NCBI RefSeq assembly: GCF_028289705.1 | Contig: NZ_JANQOI010000087.1 | Coordinates: 141,536 to 205,535 of the forward strand | Length of the DNA: 64,000 nucleotides | Origin: Pelagibius sp. | GTDB lineage: Bacteria; Pseudomonadota; Alphaproteobacteria; Kiloniellales; Kiloniellaceae | Direction: 5' to 3' | Shown here: positions 9,005 to 17,929 of the stretch, in pieces | Layout of the letters: each line of letters begins with the position of its first letter | How positions within the stretch are numbered: position 1 is the stretch's first letter | Notes under the pieces: model-generated | Told to the model about the DNA's origin: nothing | Databases searched by the model: none | What the model saw: only the letters and a program-made list of their open reading frames with translations | Program-made: the position numbers and the translations under genes

Positions 9005-9900
9005 CACAGCTCCTTCAGCTTCGGGTCCAGCTTGTCGCGCATCCAGTCGCCCAGCAGGTTCAGGGCCAGCACCGTCAGGGTGATGGCCAGACCCGGGAAG
9101 AAGGCGATCCACCAGGCGCTGACGATCAACTGGCGCCCGTCGGCCACCATCAGGCCCCAGGCCGGGGTCGGCCGCGGGATGCCGACGCCGAGGAAACTGA
9201 GCCCCGCCTCCAGCAGGATCACCGAGCCGACCTGCAGGGTGGCGAGCACGACGATGGTGTTGGCCGCATTGGGCAGGATGTGGCGCCAGATGATGCGGAA
9301 GTGGGAGGCGCCGGAGACCCGGGCGCGGGCGACGAAGTCGCGCTCGCGGATGCTCAGCACCTCGCCGCGCACCTGGCGCGCGTAGAGCGCCCAGAGCACG
9401 AAGGCGACCACGGCGATCACGGTCTGGAAGCTGGGGCCGACGGACACCGCGAGCACCAGGGCCAGCAGGATGCTGGGCAGGGCCATGGTGATGTCGACCA
9501 GGCGCATGATGATGGCATCGGCCAGGCCACGGAAGTAGCCGGCGATCAGTCCCAGGGCGGTGCCGAGGACGCCGCCGAGCAGGATGCCAACCAGCGAGAT
9601 GGACAGCGAGACCTTGGCGCCGTGCATGATGCGGCTGAGGATGTCGCGGCCTAGCCGGTCGGTGCCCAGGGGAAACTCCCAGGTGCCGCCGAAGAACACC
9701 GGCGGCTTCAGCCGCTTGGGGATGGAGCCGGTGACCGGATCGTGGGGTGCCAGGAAGTCGGCGGTGAGCGCCGGGATGATCAGCAGGAACACCAGGATGA
9801 AGACCGGCACCACCGGCAGCCCGGCGATGGCGCGCGCCAGGCTCGGCTTGGCCTCGCTGATCATCGCCTCGGGCGCCGCTTTGGAAGAAGGGTCTTGCAT
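9004..9900 (-). CDS. dppC: Peptide ABC transporter permease, DppC/OppC type
   Basis: Inner-membrane permease of 298 residues. It has a soluble N-terminus, one transmembrane segment (VVPVFILVFLLIIPAL), the DppC-specific periplasmic region with GTDRLGRDILSRIMHG, then five more hydrophobic segments. The coupling EAA-like loop is RVSGASHFRIIWRHILPN. It lies 24 bases behind the DppB gene and shares one base with the DppD gene. It pairs with DppB to form the channel. Confidence 0.94.
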   Translation of the reverse strand: MQDPSSKAAPEAMISEAKPSLARAIAGLPVVPVFILVFLLIIPALTADFLAPHDPVTGSIPKRLKPPVFFGGTWEFPLGTDRLGRDILSRIMHGAKVSLSISLVGILLGGVLGTALGLIAGYFRGLADAIIMRLVDITMALPSILLALVLAVSVGPSFQTVIAVVAFVLWALYARQVRGEVLSIRERDFVARARVSGASHFRIIWRHILPNAANTIVVLATLQVGSVILLEAGLSFLGVGIPRPTPAWGLMVADGRQLIVSAWWIAFFPGLAITLTVLALNLLGDWMRDKLDPKLKEL

Positions 9901-9924
9901 GGTTTCTGTCTCCTCCCGCGCCGC

Positions 9925-10845
9925 TCAGCGATAGCGGATGCGCGGGTCGAGGTAGGCGTAGAGCGTATCGACGATGAGGTTGGCCAGGATGAACACCCCG
10001 GCGAAGGTCAGGACCACCGCTTGCACCACCGGGAAATCGCGTCCGCGGATGGCGTCGATGGCCAGCAGACCGGTGCCGGGCCAGGCGAACACCGTTTCGA
10101 TGACCACCGAGCCGGTGAAGATGGAACCTGCGATGAGGCCGAAGTAGGTGAGGGGCACGATGGCCGCGTTGCGGAAGGCGTGGACCCAGACCACCCGCCA
10201 TTCCGGCACGCCCTTGATGCGCGCCAATTTCACGTACTCGCTGTCCAGCACCTCCAGCATGGCCGAGCGCGTCAGGCGCATCAGCGCGGCCACCTGGAAC
10301 CAGCCCATGGCGATGGCCGGCAGGATCATGTTGGCAAGGCCGCCGCGGCCGGATGTGGGGAACCAGTTGAGGGTCACGGCGAAGACCCAGATCAGCACGA
10401 TGCCCAGCCAGAAGTTCGGCATTGCCTGGCCGAGCAGCGCGATCAGCTTGCCGAAGGAATCGAACGGGCTGTCCTTGTAGACGGCGGCCAGCACGCCGAT
10501 GGGCAGGGCGATGATGGTGCTGACGATGATGGCGAAGCCGCCGAGCTGCAGGGTCGCCGGCAGGCGATCGAGCACCAGCCCCATGGCGGTCTGGCCGGAC
10601 CACTTGATGGAGTCCCCCAGGTTGCCCTGCAGGGCGTTGCCGAGGAACACCAGGTATTGCTCGTGGTAGGGGCGGTCCAGCCCCCAGAGCCGGATCAGCC
10701 GTTCGGCCTCCTCCGGCCCCGCGTCGTCGGGCAGCATGGCATCCACGGGGCTGCCGCTCAGGTGGGAGAGGACGAAGGCGATCATGCTGATGGCCAGCAT
10801 CGCCAGCAGGCTCTGAAAGAGGCGGATGATCAGATAGCGCTTCAT
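9925..10845 (-). CDS. dppB: Peptide ABC transporter permease, DppB/OppB type
   Basis: Inner-membrane permease of 306 residues. It opens with MKRYLIIRLFQSLLAMLAISMIAFVL, a family-typical first transmembrane helix, has the N-terminal periplasmic segment ending in NLGDSI, and the cytoplasmic coupling sequence ARIKGVPEWRVVWVHAFRNA. About six transmembrane segments are visible. It is second in the operon, 103 bases downstream of the binding-protein gene. Confidence 0.94.
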   Translation of the reverse strand: MKRYLIIRLFQSLLAMLAISMIAFVLSHLSGSPVDAMLPDDAGPEEAERLIRLWGLDRPYHEQYLVFLGNALQGNLGDSIKWSGQTAMGLVLDRLPATLQLGGFAIIVSTIIALPIGVLAAVYKDSPFDSFGKLIALLGQAMPNFWLGIVLIWVFAVTLNWFPTSGRGGLANMILPAIAMGWFQVAALMRLTRSAMLEVLDSEYVKLARIKGVPEWRVVWVHAFRNAAIVPLTYFGLIAGSIFTGSVVIETVFAWPGTGLLAIDAIRGRDFPVVQAVVLTFAGVFILANLIVDTLYAYLDPRIRYR

Positions 10846-10948
10846 GAGGTCGCGGTCCCTCCGCTCGGGCGCCCTCCGTTCGGGGAGCGAGCCGCTGTCC
10901 GGCGCCCGCGGCGGGGCGCCGGCTGGCCTAGCGGCGAAGCCTGTTCGG

Positions 10949-12568
10949 CTACTGCGCGGCCTTCACCAGATGCCAGTGGCCGTAGCCGGAGGAGGTGACC
11001 CCCGGGAACTGCCAGCCCGACACCATCTTCGGGTTGTAGGCCAACTGGGCGCGGATCTCGAACATCGGCAGGTCGACGTACTGCTCGAAGAGGTAGTTGA
11101 AGACCTCTTTGGCGATCTCATGCCGCTTGCCCGCATCGGTCTCGCCGGAGAAGGCCTTGATCTTGGCGGTGGTCCAGTCGTTCTCCCAGCCCTGGTAGGG
11201 GCCGCCCGGGTTGGAGTAGAAGGCGCGGAAGGCCACCTCGGTGGGCCGCGGCGGGCCGTTCTTGCTGGGGTGGATGATGTAGGCCTCCCGGGCGCGGCCC
11301 ATGGCGCCGACGGTGGCGTGATCCATCTCCCGCAGCTCGGCCTGGAAGCCGACGGCGATGAGGTACTGGTGGATCAGCTCCATCTGCAGTGCGATCTCCG
11401 GCACCCCGGCGCTGGGCTTCAGCACCAGGCGGATGGTCGGGTCCGGAAAGGCGTCGGGATAGCCGGCTTCCTTCATCAGCGCCTTGGCGCGTTCGGGGTT
11501 GTAGGCGTATTCCGTCTTGAAGCGTTCCTCCAGAGTGGGGTCGTAGCCCTCGTGGCCGGGGGCCATGGCATAGCGGGCGAGCAGTTCGGCGCCGCCGCCG
11601 GGGAACAGCACTTCCAGCATCTCATCGCGGTTGAGGGCGATGTTGATGGCCTCGCGGATGCGCCGGTCGGCCCAGGGCAGGTCCTTGCCGCAGGCCGGGT
11701 CGCCGGTTTCGCAGTAGAGCCCGTTCAGCACCACGTCGGTCTGCAGGGTGGCGCGCGCCGACTGGGTGGTCTCCATGCCGGCGTTGATCGCTTCCGACAT
11801 CAGCTCGCGCGGCAGGTCGGCGATGGCCGCCTCGCCGGAGAGCAGCATCGCCAGTTTGGTCGCCGCCTCGTCGACGAAGCGCAGTTCGAGCTCCGTGAAG
11901 TCCGACTTGGTGCCGGAGTAGTGGGAGTCGAAGCGCTGGTAGAGGATCTGGCCGGGCTGGCGGGAGACGAACTGGAAGTGCCCGGTGCCGGCGAACTTGC
12001 GGTCGTAGCCCTCCAGCCCCTCGGCGTCGAACTGGGCCTTGCTGTAGACCTTCATCACGCTGCGCCCGCCGTGCAGGAACAACAGGTCCTTGATCGGCTT
12101 GTCGTAGGTGAAGCGCACGGTGTAGCGGTCCAGGGCTTCCGCCTTGGCGCCCCGCAGTTGGTCCACCGTCGGGATGATCGCGTCCTCGCCGGTGTGCAGC
12201 CCGTAGCTGTGGACCACGTCGGCGGAGGTGAACTCACCCCAGCCGTGATGGAACTGCACGCCCTCGCGCAGCTTGAAGGTCCAGACCTTGAAGTCCGGGC
12301 TGGCTTCCCACGACACGGCCAGCCCCTTGTCCGTTACCTCGCCGCTCACGGGGTCATGTTCGATCAGGCCCTCAAGCGCCGGGTCCATGACGTGCCACAT
12401 GGTGGCGCCGGACCAGAACCGGTTGGTTTCGGTGCCCGGCTTGCTGACCGCGGCCACCAGCCGCTCGACCTGCGCGGCCATCGGCAGGCTCAAGGCGGCC
12501 AACCCGGTCCCCAGGGCGACCGTCGCGGCGATCAGCGCCCGCGCCGGGCGCATTCCATTCCACGGCAT
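10949..12568 (-). CDS. dppA: Peptide ABC transporter substrate-binding protein (family 5)
   Basis: Periplasmic binding protein of 539 residues. The signal peptide is MRPARALIAATVALGTGLAALSLPMAAQ, then the family-5 core: PALEGLIEHDPVSGEV, SPDFKVWTFKLREGVQFHHGW and a long two-lobe body. ATG 12568 is preferred over the longer frame to 12628 because AGGGAGGG lies 4-11 bases before it. The ligand may be peptides, but family-5 proteins also bind nickel, opines and sugars, so the dpp naming of the operon is by family only. Confidence 0.92.
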   Translation of the reverse strand: MPWNGMRPARALIAATVALGTGLAALSLPMAAQVERLVAAVSKPGTETNRFWSGATMWHVMDPALEGLIEHDPVSGEVTDKGLAVSWEASPDFKVWTFKLREGVQFHHGWGEFTSADVVHSYGLHTGEDAIIPTVDQLRGAKAEALDRYTVRFTYDKPIKDLLFLHGGRSVMKVYSKAQFDAEGLEGYDRKFAGTGHFQFVSRQPGQILYQRFDSHYSGTKSDFTELELRFVDEAATKLAMLLSGEAAIADLPRELMSEAINAGMETTQSARATLQTDVVLNGLYCETGDPACGKDLPWADRRIREAINIALNRDEMLEVLFPGGGAELLARYAMAPGHEGYDPTLEERFKTEYAYNPERAKALMKEAGYPDAFPDPTIRLVLKPSAGVPEIALQMELIHQYLIAVGFQAELREMDHATVGAMGRAREAYIIHPSKNGPPRPTEVAFRAFYSNPGGPYQGWENDWTTAKIKAFSGETDAGKRHEIAKEVFNYLFEQYVDLPMFEIRAQLAYNPKMVSGWQFPGVTSSGYGHWHLVKAAQ

Positions 12569-12943
12569 GCTTCCCTCCCTTTGAGATGTCATCTGGTGCA
12601 GCATCTTCTTGGTTTTCTGATATCTCACTTAGTATGCCACAATTCGCGCAAATAGAAAGAGGGACGTCGGGGTTTGCGCGATGAGCGCCGGCGGGTGTGT
12701 TTCGGCCGCGGTCGGCAGTGAGCGTCGACTGGGTGGTAAGGGGGCTTCAGATGCGCCCCGGCATTCCTGTGCCGAAGATCAGATTGCGAGTGCAATCAAT
12801 TGCTTGCGGTCCGGCCGGTCAGGGCTACCGATCGCGTGTCGAGATCAGGGAACGGGGCGGGAGTCCCGCCCGGCGGGGGCAGGATTGCTGCGCCGCCGGG
12901 CGTGAAACGGTACGACTATGTCGAGTATTGAAGGAGTGAGATT
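12569..12943. other. Intergenic region upstream of the peptide transporter operon
   Basis: A 375-base gap between the glutamine-synthetase-family gene and the binding-protein gene, both on the minus strand. It must hold the transporter promoter. The part next to the gene (12600-12660) is AT-richer. GGCGGGAGTCCCGCC at 12856-12870 is a perfect odd palindrome, too tight to be a terminator hairpin. Small open frames on the plus strand here lack coding character. I see no RNA gene. Confidence 0.5.
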
Positions 12944-14272
12944 CTAGTAAAGCTCCAAGTACTCGTTGCGCTCCCAATCCGTGACGTGGCTGCGGAAGCG
13001 CGCCAGTTCGGCTTCCTTGACGGTGGTGAAGAGCTTGATGAAGTCGGCGCCCAGCATCTCTTGCATGGCCTTGTCCTTCTTCAAGGCGACGAGGGCCTCT
13101 TCGAGGCTGCCGGCCAGCTTCTCGTGCTGCGGATCGTCTTCCGAGGGACCTTCGGAGGGGGTCGGCAGTTCGCCCTTGTCCTTGATGCCGAGCAGGCCGG
13201 CGGCCAGCACGGCGGAGGTCGAGAGATAGGGATTGGAGAGGCCGGAGCCGGCGCGCATCTCGATGTGGCAGTTCTCCTCGCCGGCATCCTTGATGCGCAC
13301 CATGGCGGTGCGGTCCTCCACCCCCCAGGAAATGTTGGAGGGCGCGAAGGTGTGGGGCTTCAGCCGGTGATAGCAGTTGGGCGTCGGCCCGATCAGCGGC
13401 TGCATGGCCTTGGCGTGGGTCAGCAGGCCGGCGGCGAACTTGCGCAGCAGCGGATTGAGGCCACCCTTGGCCCCCTTGGTGTAGAAGGCGTTCTTGCCGG
13501 TCTTGCGGTCCACCAGGCTGACGTGGACATGGCAGCCGCAGCCGGCCATGTCGGTGGCCGGCTTGGACATGAAGGTCGCCAGATGGCCGTGGCGGTGGGC
13601 CAGCTCCTTGATGGCGTTCTTGAAGGTGAAGCCCTTGTCGGCGCCGTCCAGGCCGATCCCGGGACCGAAGTTGGTCTCGTACTGGGAGGGCGAGTATTCG
13701 CAGTTGTGGGTGATCACGTCGATCCCGGCGGCCTGCAGGGTATCCAGCAGGGTGTCGAAGAACGGCACGTACTGATTGCGGGTGGCGTTGAAGATGTGGA
13801 CGCCGCCGAACAGCGGTTCCTTGCTCTCCGGGTCCAGCAGGTAGAACTCGAACTCCAGGCCGAACCTCACGTCGTAGCCCAGCTTGTGGGCCTTCTGCAG
13901 CAGGTTGGCCAGCACCGTCCGCGGGGTGGCGTTGATCGGCTCTCCGGGCGTCCAGCAGGCATCGCAGATCACCTTGGCGGTGTCTTCCAGCCAGGGTACC
14001 GGGCGCAGGGTGGCGGGATCGGGAAACAGCTTCTGGTCGCGGTAGCTGACCTCCTCGTGCACGCCGGACCCGCCGATCACGGCGGAAGCGGAATCGAGGC
14101 CGATGGTGCCGCCGTAGAGGTTGAGGCCCTTGCGGGCATAGCCTTCCGCCTTGGCGATGGGAATGACCTTGGTGCGGCTGGTGCCGTGCAGATCGGGCAA
14201 TTCGAAGCGAACGTAGCGCGCGCCCATCTTCTTCAGCGCCGCCATCATCTCTTTCACCGAGTCCCCCGCCAT
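12944..14272 (-). CDS. Glutamine-synthetase-family ligase (GlnT / gamma-glutamyl-amine synthetase-like)
   Basis: ATP-dependent glutamate-amine ligase of 442 residues. It has the N-terminal beta-grasp region (RYVRFELPDLHGTSRTKVIP) and a C-terminal catalytic barrel with metal ligands in FGLEFEFYLLD, CGCHVHVSL (nucleotide/metal site), and RAGSGLSNPYLSTSAVLAAG near the end. Length and N-terminus match GlnT-like or gamma-glutamylpolyamine/methylamide synthetases more than the housekeeping enzyme. ATG 14272 has AGGAG upstream. A palindrome at 14330 shared with the PotD-type gene hints at amine catabolism; the true acceptor is unproven. Confidence 0.85.
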   Translation of the reverse strand: MAGDSVKEMMAALKKMGARYVRFELPDLHGTSRTKVIPIAKAEGYARKGLNLYGGTIGLDSASAVIGGSGVHEEVSYRDQKLFPDPATLRPVPWLEDTAKVICDACWTPGEPINATPRTVLANLLQKAHKLGYDVRFGLEFEFYLLDPESKEPLFGGVHIFNATRNQYVPFFDTLLDTLQAAGIDVITHNCEYSPSQYETNFGPGIGLDGADKGFTFKNAIKELAHRHGHLATFMSKPATDMAGCGCHVHVSLVDRKTGKNAFYTKGAKGGLNPLLRKFAAGLLTHAKAMQPLIGPTPNCYHRLKPHTFAPSNISWGVEDRTAMVRIKDAGEENCHIEMRAGSGLSNPYLSTSAVLAAGLLGIKDKGELPTPSEGPSEDDPQHEKLAGSLEEALVALKKDKAMQEMLGADFIKLFTTVKEAELARFRSHVTDWERNEYLELY

Positions 14273-14329
14273 GGCTGTCTCCTTTGCCCCCTGGTTTGGT
14301 TGCTTGGCCCTGGTCGAATTGCGGCCAAG

Positions 14330-14364
14330 TTGGTAACTGCCAACATTATGTTGCAGTTGCCAAG
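14330..14364. promoter_or_regulatory. Near-palindromic operator between divergent genes
   Basis: The left arm TTGGTAACTGCCAACAT and right arm ATGTTGCAGTTGCCAA are inverted copies with one unpaired base, around a perfect CAACAT-T-ATGTTG core (14341-14353). It lies 58 bases before the minus-strand ligase gene and 91 before the plus-strand SDR gene, so one protein could control both. The left arm matches the site at 2188. Confidence 0.6.
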
Positions 14365-14454
14365 TGACGCAAGCTACCTTCGCCGGCGCAATGCCTTTTG
14401 CCCGGCCGGTCCGCCGGGCTGATAGAGGCGATAACGGGGAGAAGGGGGACATCG

Positions 14455-15246
14455 ATGACTGGAGGCCAACTGGCCGGGCGCCACGCGGTGATCACCGGCG
14501 CCGGCGCCGGGATCGGGCGCGAAGCGGCTGTGCTGTTCGCCCGGGAGGGCGCGGCCGTGGCCGTGGCCGACATCGACCGGGCGGCTGCCGAGGAGACGGC
14601 GGCGGCCATCGGCGCCGAGGGTGGCCAGGCAGCCGCGCTCACCGTCGACGTGGCGGACGCCGCCTCTGTGGAGGCGATGATCGCCGCGGCGGAGTCCGCC
14701 CTTGGCCGGGTGGACATCCTGTTCAACAATGCCGGCGTGATGCTGTCGGACGACCGGGGGCCGGAAGACACCGAGGCCGCGATCTGGGACCGCACCATCG
14801 CCATCAACCTGACCGGCGTGTTTCACGGCTGCCGCTTCGGCATTCCGGCGCTGCGGCGGGCCGGCGGCGGGGCGATCCTCAACATGGCCTCCCTGGTCGC
14901 CGTCATGGGCTCGGCCGTGCCGCAGCTCGCCTACACCGCCTCCAAGGGCGGCGTGCTGGCCATGACCCGGGAGATCGCCGTGCAGTACGCGCGCCAGAAC
15001 ATCCGCGCCAATGCCCTGCTGCCCGGACCCATCGGCACGCCGATGACGGCGGAACTCTTCGACACGCCGGAGAAACTGGAGCGGCGCCGGGTCCACATGC
15101 CCTTGGGCCGCTTCGGTGAGGCCAAGGAGGTGGCGGCGGTGGCCTGCTTCCTCTGCTCCGACGCGGCGAGCTACGTGACCGGCGCCGGCTGGCCGGTGGA
15201 CGGCGGCATCTCGGCGGCCTACGTGACGGCCGAGGACCCTGCATGA
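14455..15246 (+). CDS. SDR-family oxidoreductase, probable polyol/sugar dehydrogenase
   Basis: Classical SDR of 263 residues: cofactor motif TGAGAGIGRE, NNAGVML, catalytic Ser in LNMASLVAVMG, YTASK active-site Tyr/Lys, and a C-terminal SYVTGAGWPVDGG. ATG 14455 has AAGGGGG upstream. It overlaps the carbohydrate kinase gene by four bases (ATGA), so dehydrogenation of a polyol followed by phosphorylation of the ketose is the likely job; this pairing is inferred from context. Confidence 0.9.
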   Translation: MTGGQLAGRHAVITGAGAGIGREAAVLFAREGAAVAVADIDRAAAEETAAAIGAEGGQAAALTVDVADAASVEAMIAAAESALGRVDILFNNAGVMLSDDRGPEDTEAAIWDRTIAINLTGVFHGCRFGIPALRRAGGGAILNMASLVAVMGSAVPQLAYTASKGGVLAMTREIAVQYARQNIRANALLPGPIGTPMTAELFDTPEKLERRRVHMPLGRFGEAKEVAAVACFLCSDAASYVTGAGWPVDGGISAAYVTAEDPA

Positions 15247-16757
15247 CGGCTCCCGACAAGCCCGTCGTCCTGGGAATCGACCTCGGCGCCGGCAGCCTGA
15301 AGGCGAGCCTGGTCGGCGAAGACGGTGAGACCCTGGGCGAGGCCGCGCACCCCATCGCGACGGCGACACCGCAACCCGGCTGGTCGGAGCAGGACCCGGT
15401 GGACTGGTGGCGCGCGCTCTGCGCCGCGGTGCCAGCGGTGCTCGAGAAGGCCGCCGTGGCGCCGGAGCGGGTTGCCGCGGTGGGCCTCTCCGGCGGTGCC
15501 CACATCGCGGTGCTGGAAGATGCCGCCGGAGCGGTGGTGCGCCCAGCGATCCTCTGGAACGACCAGCGCAGCGCCGCGGAAGCCGAGGAGCTCCACGCCC
15601 GCGCCGGCGATCTGATCGTCGAGAAGGGGCTGAACCGCGCCAACCCCACCTGGACCCTCTGCCAACTGGCCTGGCTGCAGAAGCACGAACCGGAGGCCGT
15701 CGCGCGCACCGCCCGGCTCTACATCTCCAAGGACTGGCTGCGCAGCCGTCTGACCGGCGACTGGACCACCGACTACTCCGACGCCCTGGGCGCCCTGATG
15801 TCGGATGGGACGACCCGGTCCTGGTCGCCGGAGATCTGCGCCCTGATCGACTGGGACACGGCGACCCTGCCGCCGGTGCGCGAGCCGAGCGACATCGCCG
15901 GCACCGTCCAGGCCGCGGCGGCTCGTGCCACCGGCCTCAAGGAGGGCACGCCGGTGGTGGTCGGCTCCAACGACACCACCGTGGAGCTTTACGGCGCCGG
16001 TGCCCTGGATGCGGGGCAGGGGGCCATCAAGCTGGCGACCGCAGGTGTCGTCTTCCTCACCGCCGGCCGGCCGGAGGTGCATCCGCCGGTCTCCTGCTAT
16101 CCCCACATCATGCCCGGGCGCTGGTACATGGCCTCGGGCATCAACGCCTGCGCCACCGCCCACCGCTGGGTCAGGGACACCTTCTTCTCCGACCTGCCGC
16201 CGGAGACCGCCTTTGCCGAGATGGACCGTCTGGCCAGCGGCGTGACGCCGGGCTCGGACGGTCTGCTTTTCCACCCCTATCTCCTCGGCGAACGGGCGCC
16301 GCACTGGGACCCGAAGCTGCGCGGCGCCTTCCTCGGGCTGACTCTGGGGCACAGCCGGGCCCACTTCGCCCGCGCCTGCTACGAGGGCATCGCCTTTGCC
16401 CTCAACGACGTTCTGCTGGCGGCCAAGGATCTGTCGGGTGCCACCTTCGCCGACATGCGCCTGCTGGGCGGCGGCGCGCGCAGCGCCACCTGGCGCCAGA
16501 TCATCGCCGACGTGACCGGGCTGACGGTGAAGGTGCCGGTGAACGGCGATGCCTCCTTCGGCGCGGCCCTGGTCGCGGCGGTGGGGGCGGGGCTCTTCGC
16601 GTCGCCGGAGGAGGCGGTGGCGCGCTGCGTGCGCATCCGCGAGGAGAACGCGCCCGATCCCCAGCGCCATGAGACCTATCAGCGCCTGTTCTCCCTCTAC
16701 GACCAAGCGCGCCAGGGGCTCACCGAGGTCAACCACCGGCTCCACGATCTTGCATAG
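15243..16757 (+). CDS. xylB: FGGY-family carbohydrate kinase, xylulokinase-like
   Basis: A 504-residue kinase with two actin-like domains: GIDLGAGSLKASLVG at the N-terminus (phosphate-1 loop), the substrate region VGLSGGAHIAVL and ILWNDQRS, VVVGSNDTT at the start of the second domain, and LLGGGARSATWRQIIADV near the end, matching the FGGY signature. It follows a coupled SDR gene, which fits pentitol or ketose catabolism. Xylulose is the commonest substrate of this subgroup but is not proven. Confidence 0.88.
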   Translation: MTAPDKPVVLGIDLGAGSLKASLVGEDGETLGEAAHPIATATPQPGWSEQDPVDWWRALCAAVPAVLEKAAVAPERVAAVGLSGGAHIAVLEDAAGAVVRPAILWNDQRSAAEAEELHARAGDLIVEKGLNRANPTWTLCQLAWLQKHEPEAVARTARLYISKDWLRSRLTGDWTTDYSDALGALMSDGTTRSWSPEICALIDWDTATLPPVREPSDIAGTVQAAAARATGLKEGTPVVVGSNDTTVELYGAGALDAGQGAIKLATAGVVFLTAGRPEVHPPVSCYPHIMPGRWYMASGINACATAHRWVRDTFFSDLPPETAFAEMDRLASGVTPGSDGLLFHPYLLGERAPHWDPKLRGAFLGLTLGHSRAHFARACYEGIAFALNDVLLAAKDLSGATFADMRLLGGGARSATWRQIIADVTGLTVKVPVNGDASFGAALVAAVGAGLFASPEEAVARCVRIREENAPDPQRHETYQRLFSLYDQARQGLTEVNHRLHDLA

Positions 16758-16912
16758 TGGCGAATGATATTGTGGTACTAAACTAGCCAAGCACCAAAGT
16801 GTCGGATAACTAGTGCCCACTGCTTATCGGAGTGGGGCGCCCCGATTACAGAGGCGCTGTCGAGTTGCAACGCCGTATGCTGTGATTAGTGATCGTGTCC
16901 TGGGAGGACGGC

Positions 16913-17242
16913 ATGAAAGCATGGTTGATCAGGTGGTGTTGGGCGGGCGACCACGCCAAGGTTGACGATCCAATCGTCACCGTGTTGAGCGCCCGAGTAA
17001 GTGCGGAAGATGTTCGCAAGTATGTTGAACAGCGGTACCTTGAGGCAACTGCATCACTGGACGAACTGCTCTCATATGCTCGCTACAACCGACCGCGAGA
17101 ATTGCCGTACCCGGCGCATCACGAGCGAGGGACTATACACTGTGGGCACAACCCCTGGCTTCAAGCGACTAAAGTTGATGGTCTCCGTATTGAGATGAAT
17201 GCGGATGGTGAGGAAGTACTGAAATGGGCGAAGGCCGCGTGA
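16913..17242 (+). CDS. Conserved-looking hypothetical protein
   Basis: A 109-residue soluble protein I cannot assign. The N-terminus MKAWLIRWCWAGDHAKVDDP is rich in Trp, and a middle segment RYNRPRELPYPAH and ECGH-like GTIHCGHNPWLQA contain potential metal-binding His/Cys. ATG 16913 has GGAGG seven bases upstream, so translation is likely; an earlier in-frame start would add eight residues. Base composition is visibly less GC-rich than the flanking xylB and ligase genes, a sign of transfer. It is convergent with the next gene. Confidence 0.65.
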   Translation: MKAWLIRWCWAGDHAKVDDPIVTVLSARVSAEDVRKYVEQRYLEATASLDELLSYARYNRPRELPYPAHHERGTIHCGHNPWLQATKVDGLRIEMNADGEEVLKWAKAA

Positions 17243-17278
17243 GCGAGGCATTGCCATCTTGCGCGGTTTGTCACCTGT

Positions 17279-17662
17279 CTATTGCACGGGTACCCACCGG
17301 TTGGTCGCATTGCCGGCGGCACCGGTGCCTTGAACGCATCTGTAGTCTTTGCCTGCGTATCTTTCGATCCGGCCAGCTGGAACCCCAGATTTCCTTGGAA
17401 AGGCGCAGTTGTTTTTCAGCCCATCTGTTTCTCCGGATACACAATAGCTTTCGGCCGCTCCTGGAGGCCCAGCGAAGCAATTCCCCATATCGCAGTCGGG
17501 GCCACTCAAGCACTCTTCTCCACCCTCCAGGCTATCCCAGAATCCAATTCGCAACATGACCCAGTTCATTCTAGCGTAGGTGTTTTCAAAGGAATCCAGA
17601 GCCTCGTGCGCTAGAGTTAAGATCGCGACAATGCCCGCTATCCAACTTGCAACTTTCTTCAT
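17279..17662 (-). CDS. Small exported or membrane-anchored Cys-rich protein, unknown
   Basis: A 127-residue protein with no recognised family. MKKVASWIAGIVAILTLAHEA is a signal peptide or membrane anchor; the rest holds six Cys (EEC, PDC, GNC, SYC, NNC, YRC), compatible with three disulfides in the periplasm. The start at 17662 is chosen because GGGAG precedes it and it begins with Met-Lys-Lys; an upstream in-frame codon at 17704 would add 14 residues. The region has lower GC than its neighbours. Open frames on the opposite strand here look non-coding. Confidence 0.6.
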   Translation of the reverse strand: MKKVASWIAGIVAILTLAHEALDSFENTYARMNWVMLRIGFWDSLEGGEECLSGPDCDMGNCFAGPPGAAESYCVSGETDGLKNNCAFPRKSGVPAGRIERYAGKDYRCVQGTGAAGNATNRWVPVQ

Positions 17663-17765
17663 TTTCCGAACTCCCACAAGAAGCTTCGATCTCGGAAACC
17701 CCACAAACAGAAGGAAATCTCGATGACGTTGCTCAAAAATAGGTCTTAGTCAGCTACCAGTAGTT

Positions 17766-17801
17766 TGTCAGGCAGGTCCATGACAACGGCCAATCCTGAC
17801 A
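17766..17801. promoter_or_regulatory. Inverted repeat upstream of the second glutamine-synthetase-family gene
   Basis: TGTCAGG (17766-17772) and CCTGACA (17795-17801) form a perfect inverted pair 22 bases apart, about 130 bases before the ATG at 17930. It could be a regulator site, but the arms are short and only one copy is seen. Confidence 0.3.
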
Positions 17802-17929
17802 CCGCGACGCAATCTTGCGCATGGGACCTCGACCCAGACCGCTAGGAGGTCCTATGCTTTCAGACCAATCCAGTCATTGTGCAGAGAGACTTCTCTCTGA
17901 CGTTCCAGCCCAGAGACGGAGTTCCGGCC

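Noticed and set aside
12681..12939. Short plus-strand open frames in the gap upstream of the peptide transporter
   Set aside because: No recognisable product or start signal; the composition is that of intergenic DNA.
17224..17559. A plus-strand gene overlapping the Cys-rich protein gene
   Set aside because: The minus-strand frame has a signal peptide, a ribosome-binding site and patterned Cys residues; the plus-strand frame has none.
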